This document shows positions 36,155-44,874 of a stretch of DNA of 64,000 nt, in pieces (position 1 is the first letter of the stretch; every line of letters starts with the position of its first letter). Location: positions 124,001 through 188,000 of the forward strand of contig JASCOE010000008.1 of the NCBI GenBank assembly GCA_029959285.1. Reading direction: 5' to 3'. A model generated the notes under the pieces. The model made no database searches. It had not been told where the DNA came from and saw nothing but the letters and a program-made list of their open reading frames with translations. The DNA is from Flavobacteriaceae bacterium PS02337. Lineage in GTDB: Bacteria; Bacteroidota; Bacteroidia; Flavobacteriales; Flavobacteriaceae. Position numbers and translations under genes: made by a program.

Positions 36155-37012
36155 ATGAAAAAATCTGTTTTAGTTGCCGTTTCTATAATTTTATTAGCTT
36201 GTCAGCAACAATCTAGTTCTGATTTAAAAGAACTTTATTCGCTTCCGAAAAAACTAAAAGAAGTTTCTGGAATTGCTTATTTTCCTGAAAACAATATGAC
36301 TTATACTTTGGAAGATAGCGGAAATAAAAATGCCATTTATGCGATAGATTCTAAAGGAAAACTGGCTAAAACGATAACCATTTCTAACGCAACAAATGTA
36401 GATTGGGAAGATATTACAAAAGACAAAACAGGAAATATTTACATTGGTGATTTTGGAAATAACGATAACGAACGCAGAGATTTATGCATTTATAAAGTTG
36501 CCAAAAATCAACTGAATAATGATTTGGCTAAAGCCGAATATAAAATTTCATTTTCGTATCCGGAACAAAAAGAATTTCCTCCAAAGAAAAAAGAAATGTT
36601 TTACGATGTTGAAGGTTTCTTCGAGCAAGGCGGTTATTTTTATCTTTTTACCAAAAACAGAAGCAAAGGTTTTGACGGAACAGCTTTTATATACAAAATT
36701 AAAAACGCTTCAGGAACTCAAAAAGCAGTTAAAATAGGAGAGTTTAAAACGTGTAATAATTACAATCATTGCGTGTTGACAAGCGCCACAATTAGTCCAG
36801 ACGGAAAAAAAGTAGTATTATTAAGTCACGACAAAATTGTTTTGTTTAAAGATTTTAAAGGAGATTTATTTCATAAAGGAAAACAAACTGAAATAAGTTT
36901 GAGTCATTTCTCGCAAAAAGAAGCCATCGTTTTCAAAGACAATAATACATTGCTTATCGCCGACGAAAAAACGAATAAAATAGGAGGGAAAGTTTACGAA
37001 TTTAAGCTTTAA
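36155..37012 (+). CDS. Beta-propeller-like lipoprotein, function unknown
   Basis: 285 residues with lipoprotein signal IILLACQQQ. The chain reads as repeated four-stranded blades: LKEVSGIAYFPENNMTYTLEDSG, NVDWEDITKDKTGNIYIGDFGNN, FYDVEGFFEQGGYFYLFTKN, and TSATISPDGKKVVLLSHD. This resembles SdiA-regulated/NHL-like propellers of cell-surface proteins. The acidic WEDIT..GNIYIGDFGNN motif recurs in the esterase-like family. No catalytic claim is justified. Convergent with the large phosphoesterase gene across a nested hairpin region. Confidence 0.75.
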   Translation: MKKSVLVAVSIILLACQQQSSSDLKELYSLPKKLKEVSGIAYFPENNMTYTLEDSGNKNAIYAIDSKGKLAKTITISNATNVDWEDITKDKTGNIYIGDFGNNDNERRDLCIYKVAKNQLNNDLAKAEYKISFSYPEQKEFPPKKKEMFYDVEGFFEQGGYFYLFTKNRSKGFDGTAFIYKIKNASGTQKAVKIGEFKTCNNYNHCVLTSATISPDGKKVVLLSHDKIVLFKDFKGDLFHKGKQTEISLSHFSQKEAIVFKDNNTLLIADEKTNKIGGKVYEFKL

Positions 37013-37166
37013 GTTGCTAAGATTCTGAGCTACTAAGATGCTAAGAAAAAGTTAGCCACGAATTCACGAATTTTAATAAAAAAATAATTCGTGAATTCGT
37101 GGCTATTTTTTTTACTCAGAGTCAAAAAAACTTAGAACCTTAGTAGCTCAGAATCTTAACAACTTA
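37010..37166. repeat. Nested inverted repeats with CTAAG octamers between convergent genes
   Basis: Outer arms of 36 bases (37010-37045 and 37131-37166) match at 33 positions and are built from 8-base units such as GCTAAGAT and ACTAAGAT. An inner perfect 19-base pair AGCCACGAATTCACGAATT (37054-37072 with 37086-37104) with a T8 tail acts as a bidirectional terminator. The outer left arm overlaps the stop codon of the propeller gene. Confidence 0.8.
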
Positions 37167-37169
37167 AAA

Positions 37170-40100
37170 TTAAAAGCTATATGCTGCTCCAAAAATCACC
37201 CTTCCAATTTCGTCAGGAGATTTAAAGTACGAAATTCTAGCAGTCAAAATATTAATAGCGTTTAACCAAAGTCCACCGCCGTAATCGTGATGCCATTTTT
37301 TAGAATCTTCACCATCAAGCCAAACTCTTCCATAGTCAAAACCACCTAAAACTCCGTACGTAAACGGAGCAATCGTTTTACGGATTTTACCCAAACTTAA
37401 ACGCAAATCTGAGCTTTGAGAGAAATAAGAACTTCCTAAGAAACGCTCATTTCTAAAACCACGCAAATCAGTATCGCCACCAAGAGACGCACCTTGATAA
37501 AACTCGTAATTATTATTAAAAATTGCTTTTCCTTTAACGTAAGTTGCTAAAACTAGTTTTCCGTTATGATCAATTTTATGAGTAAAACCTAATACACTTT
37601 CTAGCGTTGGAAAATTCTTTTTTGTTTCATCAAGATTTGTTGTCCAAGTTCCTGCGACCATAAAATACATTCCCAAAGTTGGTTTTGCAGCAAAATCAGA
37701 ATTTTTGAAAAGATACTTAACCTTTAAACTTCCATAGTTCTGACTATTAAATACATCTGGATTTACAATTCCTGGAATATTAATATATCTATTTTCAGTT
37801 TCTTCAACAGTCATTCTTTGAAAAATAGGCTGAATGCTAAATTCACTTCCATATCTTCCTACGTGTCTAATAGCGCCCGAAGCATTAAATTTTCTAATAC
37901 GAACACGATTATAATCTAAATCATCGTCGTTGTCATATTTAGATTCGTTTCCGTATCCAAAATAATTCATTGCAAAATTCGGAGTTGTATATAAAGATTC
38001 AACATCAATAACCCATTTTCCTAATAAACCAGGGAAATGCGCAGCATAATTAAACTCCAAACCGCCCGTAGCAAAATAATAAAACGCATTTATAACATGT
38101 CTTTGCGTATACGGATTCTGCTTGAAATTGTTAACCGTATAATTTAAATTGATTCCGACTTTTACACCATCGTCAGGATTAAAACCAATATTTGGCAAAC
38201 CAGAAACAACATTGTATTTTGGTTTTTCATAATTATATAAGTTCACATCGTAATCGTCTGTTAATTGCGTTTGAGTTTTAGAATCTAGATTGTAAGTGTT
38301 TTGTTTTGATTTAAAATCATATACAATAACTTTTCTTCCGTTTTCAATATTATAAGTGTCATTGTTCTGACCGCCAATTAAACGAATTTTAATGCTTGAT
38401 TTCGAATTTCCTTTTACTTCAAAAATATCATCATCGTCTAAACCGTAAATCCATAAATTTTTGGTTTTAGCGTCGGTTACATTTTTGGTATAAACTAAAT
38501 CATCTCCTTCTTTTTTTACTCTGAAAACCTGAATTTCAAGTCCTTTTTTTGTATTATGATTAATGACAAACTTATCTTTTTTGTCTGTTCCTGCAATCAT
38601 TACGGTTTTGCTTAAAACATCAGAATATTTTATTGCATATTTTTGAAGCTCTTTTTTTCTGTTTTTCAATTTTCGAATAATTTCCTGAACTGTTGCGTCT
38701 TGAACTTCTTTTGGCATTGCTTTAAAAGCATTTTCGATATCGCTGTCAGATAAATTTTCCTGAATAAACTTAGCTTGTTCAATCCAATCTTTTTCGTTTG
38801 CAGTTCTTAAAAAAGCCAAATCCATTGGATAAGGTTCTCTACTCAGCCATTTTACATTTCCAATTTTATCTTTAAAAGTACGCATATGACGTAACGCTGG
38901 AATATTCATTAAAATAGAAAGCAAAGCACCATCATATTTTGCAAAAGCCTGATCTCTGTCGCGCGGAATTGGTCTGTAAACCACTTTTCCGTCTTTTTTA
39001 AATTCTGCCCAACGCCATTGGTCACTGTGTCTGTCCCAGTCGCCAATTAGAATGTCAAACAAACGCGCTTTTATGTATTCTTTTTCGTCAACCGAATATT
39101 TTTCATCTTTATGAAGATTCAAAAGCACATCATCTGTACCGATAATATTAGTTGGATTTCCGAAATTTTTTCCGTCTAAATGGTTGTCTGCAGGTCTTTC
39201 TTCTACCATGTATAATTGATCTCCAAAACCAGCATTAAATTCGCCTAAACCATTTTGTTTCGGAACATAATATAAAATCGGATTGGTGTGCAAAACTCCA
39301 ATTTTATCTGACATACTTCCAATTACAAACGGAGCGTATGGATGAGAAGTGGTGTAAAAATCAAATAAGAAACTTTCGGTATATGTATCTTCAAAATCAT
39401 TGACAACATATTGATCTTTAAAAGCTACAGATTGTAAAAATACAGAAGCACTTTTTTTCATGCCACGTAATACATATTCACGACCTTTTGGATCAGACAT
39501 TCTCAAAGAAACAGATTGATGTCCTCCGCCTTCGCGAATAGGTTTCAAACCGCCTTTTAGAGTGTCTATTGTGGCCACTTTTGCATCAATAGGCATGCTG
39601 TAATATTTTCTATAATGCTGTCCGAATAAAAATTTATGAAACAAACTTTTATCTGTCATTTTAGTAGAATAGATAGAAGTGGTAACTTTTTTAGGAAAAT
39701 TATCTGGAATATTGGCTGCCCAATTAATTTCTTTGGCTTTTATAATTTCTTTTTCAAAAAGCAGTTTTTCTTTATTGTTTTCATTTCCATAGAAAGAAAC
39801 TTTTGCATCACCACTTTTAAATAAAGTTAAGGTTGCATAACCATTTCCGCCATACGAAAAATCAAACGGATTTATAGCCCTTGCAGCTTCAGATTTTGAA
39901 CCCGCGCCGCTAATAATCTGTTGAATATTTTCTTTGCTAATGTATTGAAGATTATGATCGTGTCCAGAAACTACAATGACATTTTTCTGCTTTTGCAAAA
40001 GCGTTTTTATTCTTTTAGCATAAATAGTATATTGTTTATTTTGAAGGTCTTGCGGACTAACTCCAGATGTTTTTCTTAGTAAATTAATAAATGAACCAAT

Positions 40101-40901
40101 TATAGGCAACGGAATTTTTTTCTCCAATGGAAATAATTGTTTCTCTAATGAAAACTGCCCACCGTGCGTTCCGTTGCTTAAAAGCGGATGATGAATTGCT
40201 AAAACAACTGTTTTTTCTTGATTTTTGTTTAAAAGGCTTTCTAATTCTTCAAAAAAATCTTCTCTGGTTTTAATTTCGCAGTTGTCGTTTATTGTCGGAT
40301 GATTGTCCCAATCTTCTAGAAACCACTCACTATCAACAGCTATCAATGTTGCTGTGCTGTCGATTTTTACGTCTTCAATCGGACATGATTTTCTAGGTAA
40401 AAAAGCTTTTTTGTCGTTCAGGTATTTAGTCACAAAATCGGCTTGATTTTCTAAACCTTTTATGCCACTATACCAATCGTGATTGCCAGGAATTACTATT
40501 GTTTTTCCTTTAAATCCTTTCGTTAATTTTAATTGATTGGTAAGTTTTGTTTCAGCTAAAGCTTTTTCTTCTGTGTTTTTGTCACTTGGAAAACCTTTTG
40601 GGTAAATATTATCTCCTAAAAATAGCAACGTCGACTTTTTACTCGATCGTTTAAGCCTTTGTTGGAGAAGTCCTAAGGTTTGCTGTGCTTGTTCTTCATC
40701 AGCATTTCCTGCATCTCCGACTAAATAAAAAGTGTGTGCAATTTTTATAGTGTCTGTAGCGTTTTCATTTTCGTTCGCGCTTACATTTTTTCCGTATTGG
40801 GGCTTGTGGGTTGCGCAAGAATAAACAAGAAAAAGAGCAGTTAAAGCAATAGTTCTCGTTTTAATTTTTGCAATAAAATGATTATCCAAAAACAATTTCA
40901 T
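37170..40901 (-). CDS. Phosphoesterase / kinase-like / outer-membrane barrel fusion lipoprotein
   Basis: 1243 residues. The signal ends LFLVYSCATHKP, suggesting a lipoprotein. Residues 50-400 form a calcineurin-like phosphoesterase: FYLVGDAGNADEEQ, LFLGDNIYPKG, IPGNHDWYSG, VLAIHHPLLSNGTHGG and VVSGHDHNLQY give all metal ligands, and the order resembles purple acid phosphatases. Residues about 440-760 contain REYVLRGMKKS and, further on, FDILIGDWDRHSDQW and RPIPRDRDQAF, which look like the Lys, catalytic loop and metal Asp of CotH/HipA-type kinases. From about 890 the chain alternates as a beta-barrel (D15/surface-antigen-like), with ATYVKGKAIFNNNYEFYQGASLGGDTDLRG-like features and terminal IFGAAYSF. 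A secreted or surface phosphoesterase carried by its own barrel is the simplest picture. The kinase-like reading is my inference. Confidence 0.85.
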   Translation of the reverse strand: MKLFLDNHFIAKIKTRTIALTALFLVYSCATHKPQYGKNVSANENENATDTIKIAHTFYLVGDAGNADEEQAQQTLGLLQQRLKRSSKKSTLLFLGDNIYPKGFPSDKNTEEKALAETKLTNQLKLTKGFKGKTIVIPGNHDWYSGIKGLENQADFVTKYLNDKKAFLPRKSCPIEDVKIDSTATLIAVDSEWFLEDWDNHPTINDNCEIKTREDFFEELESLLNKNQEKTVVLAIHHPLLSNGTHGGQFSLEKQLFPLEKKIPLPIIGSFINLLRKTSGVSPQDLQNKQYTIYAKRIKTLLQKQKNVIVVSGHDHNLQYISKENIQQIISGAGSKSEAARAINPFDFSYGGNGYATLTLFKSGDAKVSFYGNENNKEKLLFEKEIIKAKEINWAANIPDNFPKKVTTSIYSTKMTDKSLFHKFLFGQHYRKYYSMPIDAKVATIDTLKGGLKPIREGGGHQSVSLRMSDPKGREYVLRGMKKSASVFLQSVAFKDQYVVNDFEDTYTESFLFDFYTTSHPYAPFVIGSMSDKIGVLHTNPILYYVPKQNGLGEFNAGFGDQLYMVEERPADNHLDGKNFGNPTNIIGTDDVLLNLHKDEKYSVDEKEYIKARLFDILIGDWDRHSDQWRWAEFKKDGKVVYRPIPRDRDQAFAKYDGALLSILMNIPALRHMRTFKDKIGNVKWLSREPYPMDLAFLRTANEKDWIEQAKFIQENLSDSDIENAFKAMPKEVQDATVQEIIRKLKNRKKELQKYAIKYSDVLSKTVMIAGTDKKDKFVINHNTKKGLEIQVFRVKKEGDDLVYTKNVTDAKTKNLWIYGLDDDDIFEVKGNSKSSIKIRLIGGQNNDTYNIENGRKVIVYDFKSKQNTYNLDSKTQTQLTDDYDVNLYNYEKPKYNVVSGLPNIGFNPDDGVKVGINLNYTVNNFKQNPYTQRHVINAFYYFATGGLEFNYAAHFPGLLGKWVIDVESLYTTPNFAMNYFGYGNESKYDNDDDLDYNRVRIRKFNASGAIRHVGRYGSEFSIQPIFQRMTVEETENRYINIPGIVNPDVFNSQNYGSLKVKYLFKNSDFAAKPTLGMYFMVAGTWTTNLDETKKNFPTLESVLGFTHKIDHNGKLVLATYVKGKAIFNNNYEFYQGASLGGDTDLRGFRNERFLGSSYFSQSSDLRLSLGKIRKTIAPFTYGVLGGFDYGRVWLDGEDSKKWHHDYGGGLWLNAINILTARISYFKSPDEIGRVIFGAAYSF

Positions 40902-40927
40902 AATTTAGTGGTATAAAAATATTCTTT

Positions 40928-42106
40928 ATGAATCTAATAGAACAATCCGAAGATTTCGTCAGTAATTTACTCAAAGATAAACTTTCTAATTTATATTCTT
41001 ACCATAATTTTAACCATACTTTCACAGTGGTTACGGCGGTAAAAGAACTTTGTAAAAAAGAAGACGTCGATGGCGATGATAAAGAAGCGCTTTTAGTAGC
41101 GGCTTGGTTTCATGATACTGGATATGTTCATGGATATGAAAATCACGAAAATACTAGTACAAAAATAGCTGCCGACTTTTTAAAAGAAAAAGGGAAATCA
41201 GAAGAATTTACAGCGTTGGTTTCTAGTTTGATTTTGGCTACAGCGAAAGAATATGAACCGAAAACGCATTTAGAAAAAATCATTAAAGATGCCGATTATG
41301 CGCATTTAATGGGAACTGAATATGTTACAACTTGCGAATTATTACGTTTAGAATTAAAAAATACTGGAATTGTAAGTTTTTCAAATGCTGAATGGACAAG
41401 AGAAAATTTGAATTTCTTATTGAATAAACATCGTTTTTATACCGATTATGCTTTAAGAAAATGGCAACCTTTAAAAGAAAAAAATCTATTATTAATTCAG
41501 AAGAAAATCAATAAACAAGAATTAAAAGCCGCTGCAGCCATCGAAGACGAAAACAAAAAGAAAGATAAAGCCGAAAAACCTGATCGCGGAATTGATACTT
41601 TATTTCGTGTTACACTTGGAAACCACACACGTTTAAGCGGAATTGCCGATAGTAAAGCTAATATTTTATTGTCTGTAAATGCTATTATTATTTCGATTGC
41701 ATTGTCGTCGATTATTCCAAAATTAGATAGTCCGAAAAATGCACATTTGGTTGTTCCGACTTTTATTATGCTGATGTCGAGTGTAATTACGATTATTTTT
41801 GCAATTCTTTCGACAAGACCAAAAGTGACATCGGGATTTTTTACACGCGAAGATGTCGAAGCTAAAAAAGTAAATTTGATGTTCTTCGGAAATTTCTATA
41901 AAATGCCTTTAGAAGATTACGATTGGGCTATGAATGAAATGATGAAAGACAGAGATTATCTTTATTCAACCATGATAAAAGATTTATATTATCTAGGTTT
42001 GGTTTTACAACGAAAGTATAATTTACTTCGAATTGCCTATAACTTCTTCATGTTCGGATTAATTATAACGGTTATCTCGTTTGTAATTGCTTTTAAATCG
42101 ATTTAA
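40928..42106 (+). CDS. HD-domain phosphohydrolase with C-terminal Pycsar-effector-like (DUF5706/PycTM) membrane domain
   Basis: 392 residues. The N-terminal HD domain (about 20-190) has YHNFNHTFTVV, AAWFHDTGYVHGYENHE (the HD pair at 62-63) and IIKDADYAHLMG, a complete metal-site set. A charged linker (about 200-225) leads to RGIDTLFRVTLGNHTRLSGIADSKANILLSVNAII, the hallmark start of the DUF5706/PycTM membrane domain, followed by hydrophobic segments near 252-272, 283-303 and 370-390. Stand-alone PycTM proteins are the cyclic-UMP/CMP-gated membrane effectors of Pycsar antiphage systems. No nucleotide cyclase gene is nearby in the window. The fusion suggests an HD enzyme that degrades a nucleotide signal coupled to a membrane effector. 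Starts only 26 bases from the divergent phosphoesterase gene. Confidence 0.87.
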   Translation: MNLIEQSEDFVSNLLKDKLSNLYSYHNFNHTFTVVTAVKELCKKEDVDGDDKEALLVAAWFHDTGYVHGYENHENTSTKIAADFLKEKGKSEEFTALVSSLILATAKEYEPKTHLEKIIKDADYAHLMGTEYVTTCELLRLELKNTGIVSFSNAEWTRENLNFLLNKHRFYTDYALRKWQPLKEKNLLLIQKKINKQELKAAAAIEDENKKKDKAEKPDRGIDTLFRVTLGNHTRLSGIADSKANILLSVNAIIISIALSSIIPKLDSPKNAHLVVPTFIMLMSSVITIIFAILSTRPKVTSGFFTREDVEAKKVNLMFFGNFYKMPLEDYDWAMNEMMKDRDYLYSTMIKDLYYLGLVLQRKYNLLRIAYNFFMFGLIITVISFVIAFKSI

Positions 42107-42137
42107 AAATTTGACGCATAATTTTGACGCAGATTTT

Positions 42138-42237
42138 ACGGATTCGCTATCGCGAAGACGCGGATGAACACAGATTGATCATTTGATTTTAGAATAAAAA
42201 TCCGTTTTTATCCGCGTCTTCGCGATAGCGAATCCGT
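42138..42237. repeat. 28-bp perfect inverted repeat between convergent genes
   Basis: Arms at 42138-42165 and 42210-42237 are exact reverse complements, containing GGATTCGCTATCGCGAAGACG; the 44-base spacer is AT-rich. GC content is well above the neighbourhood. Followed by A8 then AGCTCAACTTTTAGTTGAGCT (a further hairpin at about 42268-42288 that overlaps the GAF gene stop and may terminate it). Confidence 0.85.
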
Positions 42238-42277
42238 TTGATCCGTGTTCCAAAAAGCCAAAAAAAAAGCTCAACTT

Positions 42278-44647
42278 TTAGTTGAGCTCATCTAATAAAT
42301 CTTGGTAAGTTATTTTTTTAACACCCGATTTTGCATTGTTATTGATCACTTTTACGCGTATCGCTCTCAATCCAGAAACACCTTGAAGATCTTCAACTTC
42401 AAATTGCTCAATCGCAGGTTCTAAAATTTTCTTGTGTTGCAGGTATTTAATGTATTTTAAATATTCTGCTTCTTCACTATTTTGAGAATAGACAATTGTG
42501 ATTTTCTCTTTTTCAGTAATTCTTTCGTTACTTCCTTTAATGTTCGATTTATCAATTCGTTTTTTAACGACTTCATATCGTGCATTATAAGTTCCGTCAA
42601 CATCAAAACGTTTTTCATCCATTCTGAAACGAATAGAAAGCGGCGAACTGAAAACCAAAATCAACGAAGTTACATCCAATTCATACGGAAGAGATTCTTT
42701 AAGTTCGTGATGTTCCAATTCCATTTCGCATAAAGTCTGCAATTGCCACAAACGAAGATTATGCAAATACATAATGTCGAAAGGTTTAGTTGGCGAAATT
42801 GAAGCTCCGATATACAAATTATGTTCTACACCATCGGTTTTAAAACGCTCATAATAATGCGGATAAATTTGTTGCGCTTCAACCTGTTTTCTATCTAAAA
42901 CAGTTGCCAGCCTTTTATTAATAATAGACATTGCATTGTCGAATTTCTTTCTTTCGTGATAAAACATTCCTGTTTTTTCATCTAGTTTTTCAAAATACAG
43001 TTCTGCTAATTTTTCGTCTTTAGCACTGCCTTTTGTATTCTTTAATATCGGATGAATTTCTTCTTCAATATAACGCTGAATATGTTGTTCTGTATCGGCT
43101 TTTAGAGGAAAGTCCAGTTCAGTTCGAAGCGATTCCAACTCAAACTTTCTTTGTTCTAAAAGAACAAGGTTTGAATTTGGTTTCTGATTATCAAAGATTT
43201 CCAAAAGAGCGGTTAGCTGACTTTTTAAATCTGTTTTTACAGTTTCATTTCGATGTTCAGACGAACCTTTAATATCAATTTGTCCATAAAGCGGAAATAC
43301 ATTTTTAAAGACAATTTCTTTAAAAATATAATCTTTAGTATGATTTAGATTTTGAAAGTAATTCTGAGATTCTTTTTTGAATTTCCAATACACACTTGGG
43401 TGAATTGTAGTGTACTCACGTTGAATAATAGCTTCAACTTGGTGCTGCATATCGGTGTTATAACGATCTATCGTATCAGTTAAATACGGCAGAACCAAAT
43501 CCAGTTTTGTAGCATTGACACTATTTAAATCTCTAGGATTTTCAGAAACTAATTCTACAACGCCCAATAAATGACCATCTTTAATGACTGGAGCAAAAAT
43601 ACAACTTTGAATATTTTGCTTTAACAAATGCTCACCAAGCCTTTTATTTGTAGATTCTTCTGTAAATTTTTTGACATTAGAAATTACAAAAGGCTCATTT
43701 TTGTCTAATAAATTTTCAAATGAACAACCAAAAAAAGCATTTTTACAATCTAATTCCTGTTCGGTAGAAAGTAAAAAACTTCTAAGCTGTGTGTCATATT
43801 TTTCTGGTCTGAGAAATTTCTCTTCTTCTGGATTATAAATGATAAAACCAACTTTTAGATTCGCAAGATTAAAAATAGATTGAAATATGTTAGAAATCTC
43901 TTCACCAGAAGTAGCAGTTGTTACTCCAGGTTTTAGCAAATTACTTTTTAAGGTAGAAATAGCACTTTCTGTAGTTGCGTCAAATAAAGAAACAATTCCG
44001 AAACCTCTTAAAATCCAGCTTCCTTTTGGGAATTTAGATTTCCATAAATCGATATCACTATAATTATCAATAAGTTGATCTATATCTTCTTGAGTTAAAG
44101 CTACAGCATTTTCTGTTGGGATAATTTCCATGAAATCAGCATTATACAAAATTCTGTAATGTCTTTCTACACCATTTTCATCTGGAATATCATAGAAAAA
44201 CGGCTGATTAAAATCGATATGCTGGTTGTAATAATAGCTTAGAATCAAACAGCAGTTATTGATGTAGAATTGATGTTCGCTAAAATCACGAATTTCCATG
44301 TAAAATTCATCTCCAGCATTTTTCAGAATTTTTTTAAAACGTTCTGTATAATTAAAGGAAATATTTTGAAATGGAATGGTAACCGCTTTTATTTCATTGT
44401 TCGTTAGAGCAGTAGGAAATAAATCGGCTAATATATTTTTGATTAAAGGTTCATTGTCTTTAATAACAGAATAATCAGTAATTCCAGTGCGTAATTCTGG
44501 AATCAAATCGATCTGTTCTAAAATAGCTTTGGCATAATTTGATCTGTAATCAATGTCAGACAAAGCAATTTCTTCAAAAGATTCGATTAGCTTGTGAAAA
44601 GAGATTATGGTGGCAAAAGGACTTTCTTTGAAAAATTGAATATCCAT
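42278..44647 (-). CDS. Large GAF-domain protein, function unknown
   Basis: 789 residues, soluble. A GAF-like segment is seen at about 240-400 (ILSNIFQSIFNLANLKVGFIIYNPEE then IFAPVIKDGHLLGVVELVSENPRDLN). The flanking N- and C-terminal regions match nothing I recognise; the C-terminal part contains a helical stretch (about 455-610) and ends in a beta-rich region with SGLRAIRVKVINN. There is no kinase, cyclase or HTH output motif. It is widespread in Flavobacterium as far as I recall, under the name GAF domain-containing protein. A -7 element lies 19 bases upstream. Confidence 0.8.
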   Translation of the reverse strand: MDIQFFKESPFATIISFHKLIESFEEIALSDIDYRSNYAKAILEQIDLIPELRTGITDYSVIKDNEPLIKNILADLFPTALTNNEIKAVTIPFQNISFNYTERFKKILKNAGDEFYMEIRDFSEHQFYINNCCLILSYYYNQHIDFNQPFFYDIPDENGVERHYRILYNADFMEIIPTENAVALTQEDIDQLIDNYSDIDLWKSKFPKGSWILRGFGIVSLFDATTESAISTLKSNLLKPGVTTATSGEEISNIFQSIFNLANLKVGFIIYNPEEEKFLRPEKYDTQLRSFLLSTEQELDCKNAFFGCSFENLLDKNEPFVISNVKKFTEESTNKRLGEHLLKQNIQSCIFAPVIKDGHLLGVVELVSENPRDLNSVNATKLDLVLPYLTDTIDRYNTDMQHQVEAIIQREYTTIHPSVYWKFKKESQNYFQNLNHTKDYIFKEIVFKNVFPLYGQIDIKGSSEHRNETVKTDLKSQLTALLEIFDNQKPNSNLVLLEQRKFELESLRTELDFPLKADTEQHIQRYIEEEIHPILKNTKGSAKDEKLAELYFEKLDEKTGMFYHERKKFDNAMSIINKRLATVLDRKQVEAQQIYPHYYERFKTDGVEHNLYIGASISPTKPFDIMYLHNLRLWQLQTLCEMELEHHELKESLPYELDVTSLILVFSSPLSIRFRMDEKRFDVDGTYNARYEVVKKRIDKSNIKGSNERITEKEKITIVYSQNSEEAEYLKYIKYLQHKKILEPAIEQFEVEDLQGVSGLRAIRVKVINNNAKSGVKKITYQDLLDELN

Positions 44648-44665
44648 CTTAGTAAATTTTTAATG

Positions 44666-44673
44666 CAAAATTA
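44666..44673 (-). promoter_or_regulatory. Candidate -7 element for the GAF gene
   Basis: TAATTTTG on the minus strand, 18 bases before the ATG complement at 44645-44647. Confidence 0.4.
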
Positions 44674-44797
44674 ATGATAAATTAAGAATACTGGAAATTT
44701 TATAATCTCTTTCCTTTATAATATAATAGTTGTAACCCTAATAAATATAGGGTTCGAAATCTGTCTTTTAAATTTTAACTAATTTTTAACAATAATA

Positions 44798-44823
44798 ATA
44801 ACGGAACGATCGTTCCGTTATTG
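44798..44823. promoter_or_regulatory. Perfect 26-bp palindromic operator upstream of the SDR gene
   Basis: The palindrome is centred at 44810/44811 with core ACGGAACGATCGTTCCGT and ends one base before the -7 element TATCTTTG (44824-44831). It covers the spacer and -33 region of the promoter, so a bound repressor would block transcription. A near-identical core recurs before the TetR gene at 45645-45658. Confidence 0.85.
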
Positions 44824-44831
44824 TATCTTTG
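44824..44831 (+). promoter_or_regulatory. -7 element of SDR gene
   Basis: TATCTTTG, 43 bases before the SDR ATG and abutting the palindromic operator. Confidence 0.65.
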
Positions 44832-44874
44832 TACCATAATAATTGAATAATCAATAACTTAAAAAACAAATAAA

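Noticed and set aside
40928-42106. Complete Pycsar defence system
   Set aside because: Only an effector-like domain fused to an HD domain is present; no uridylate/cytidylate cyclase gene nearby.
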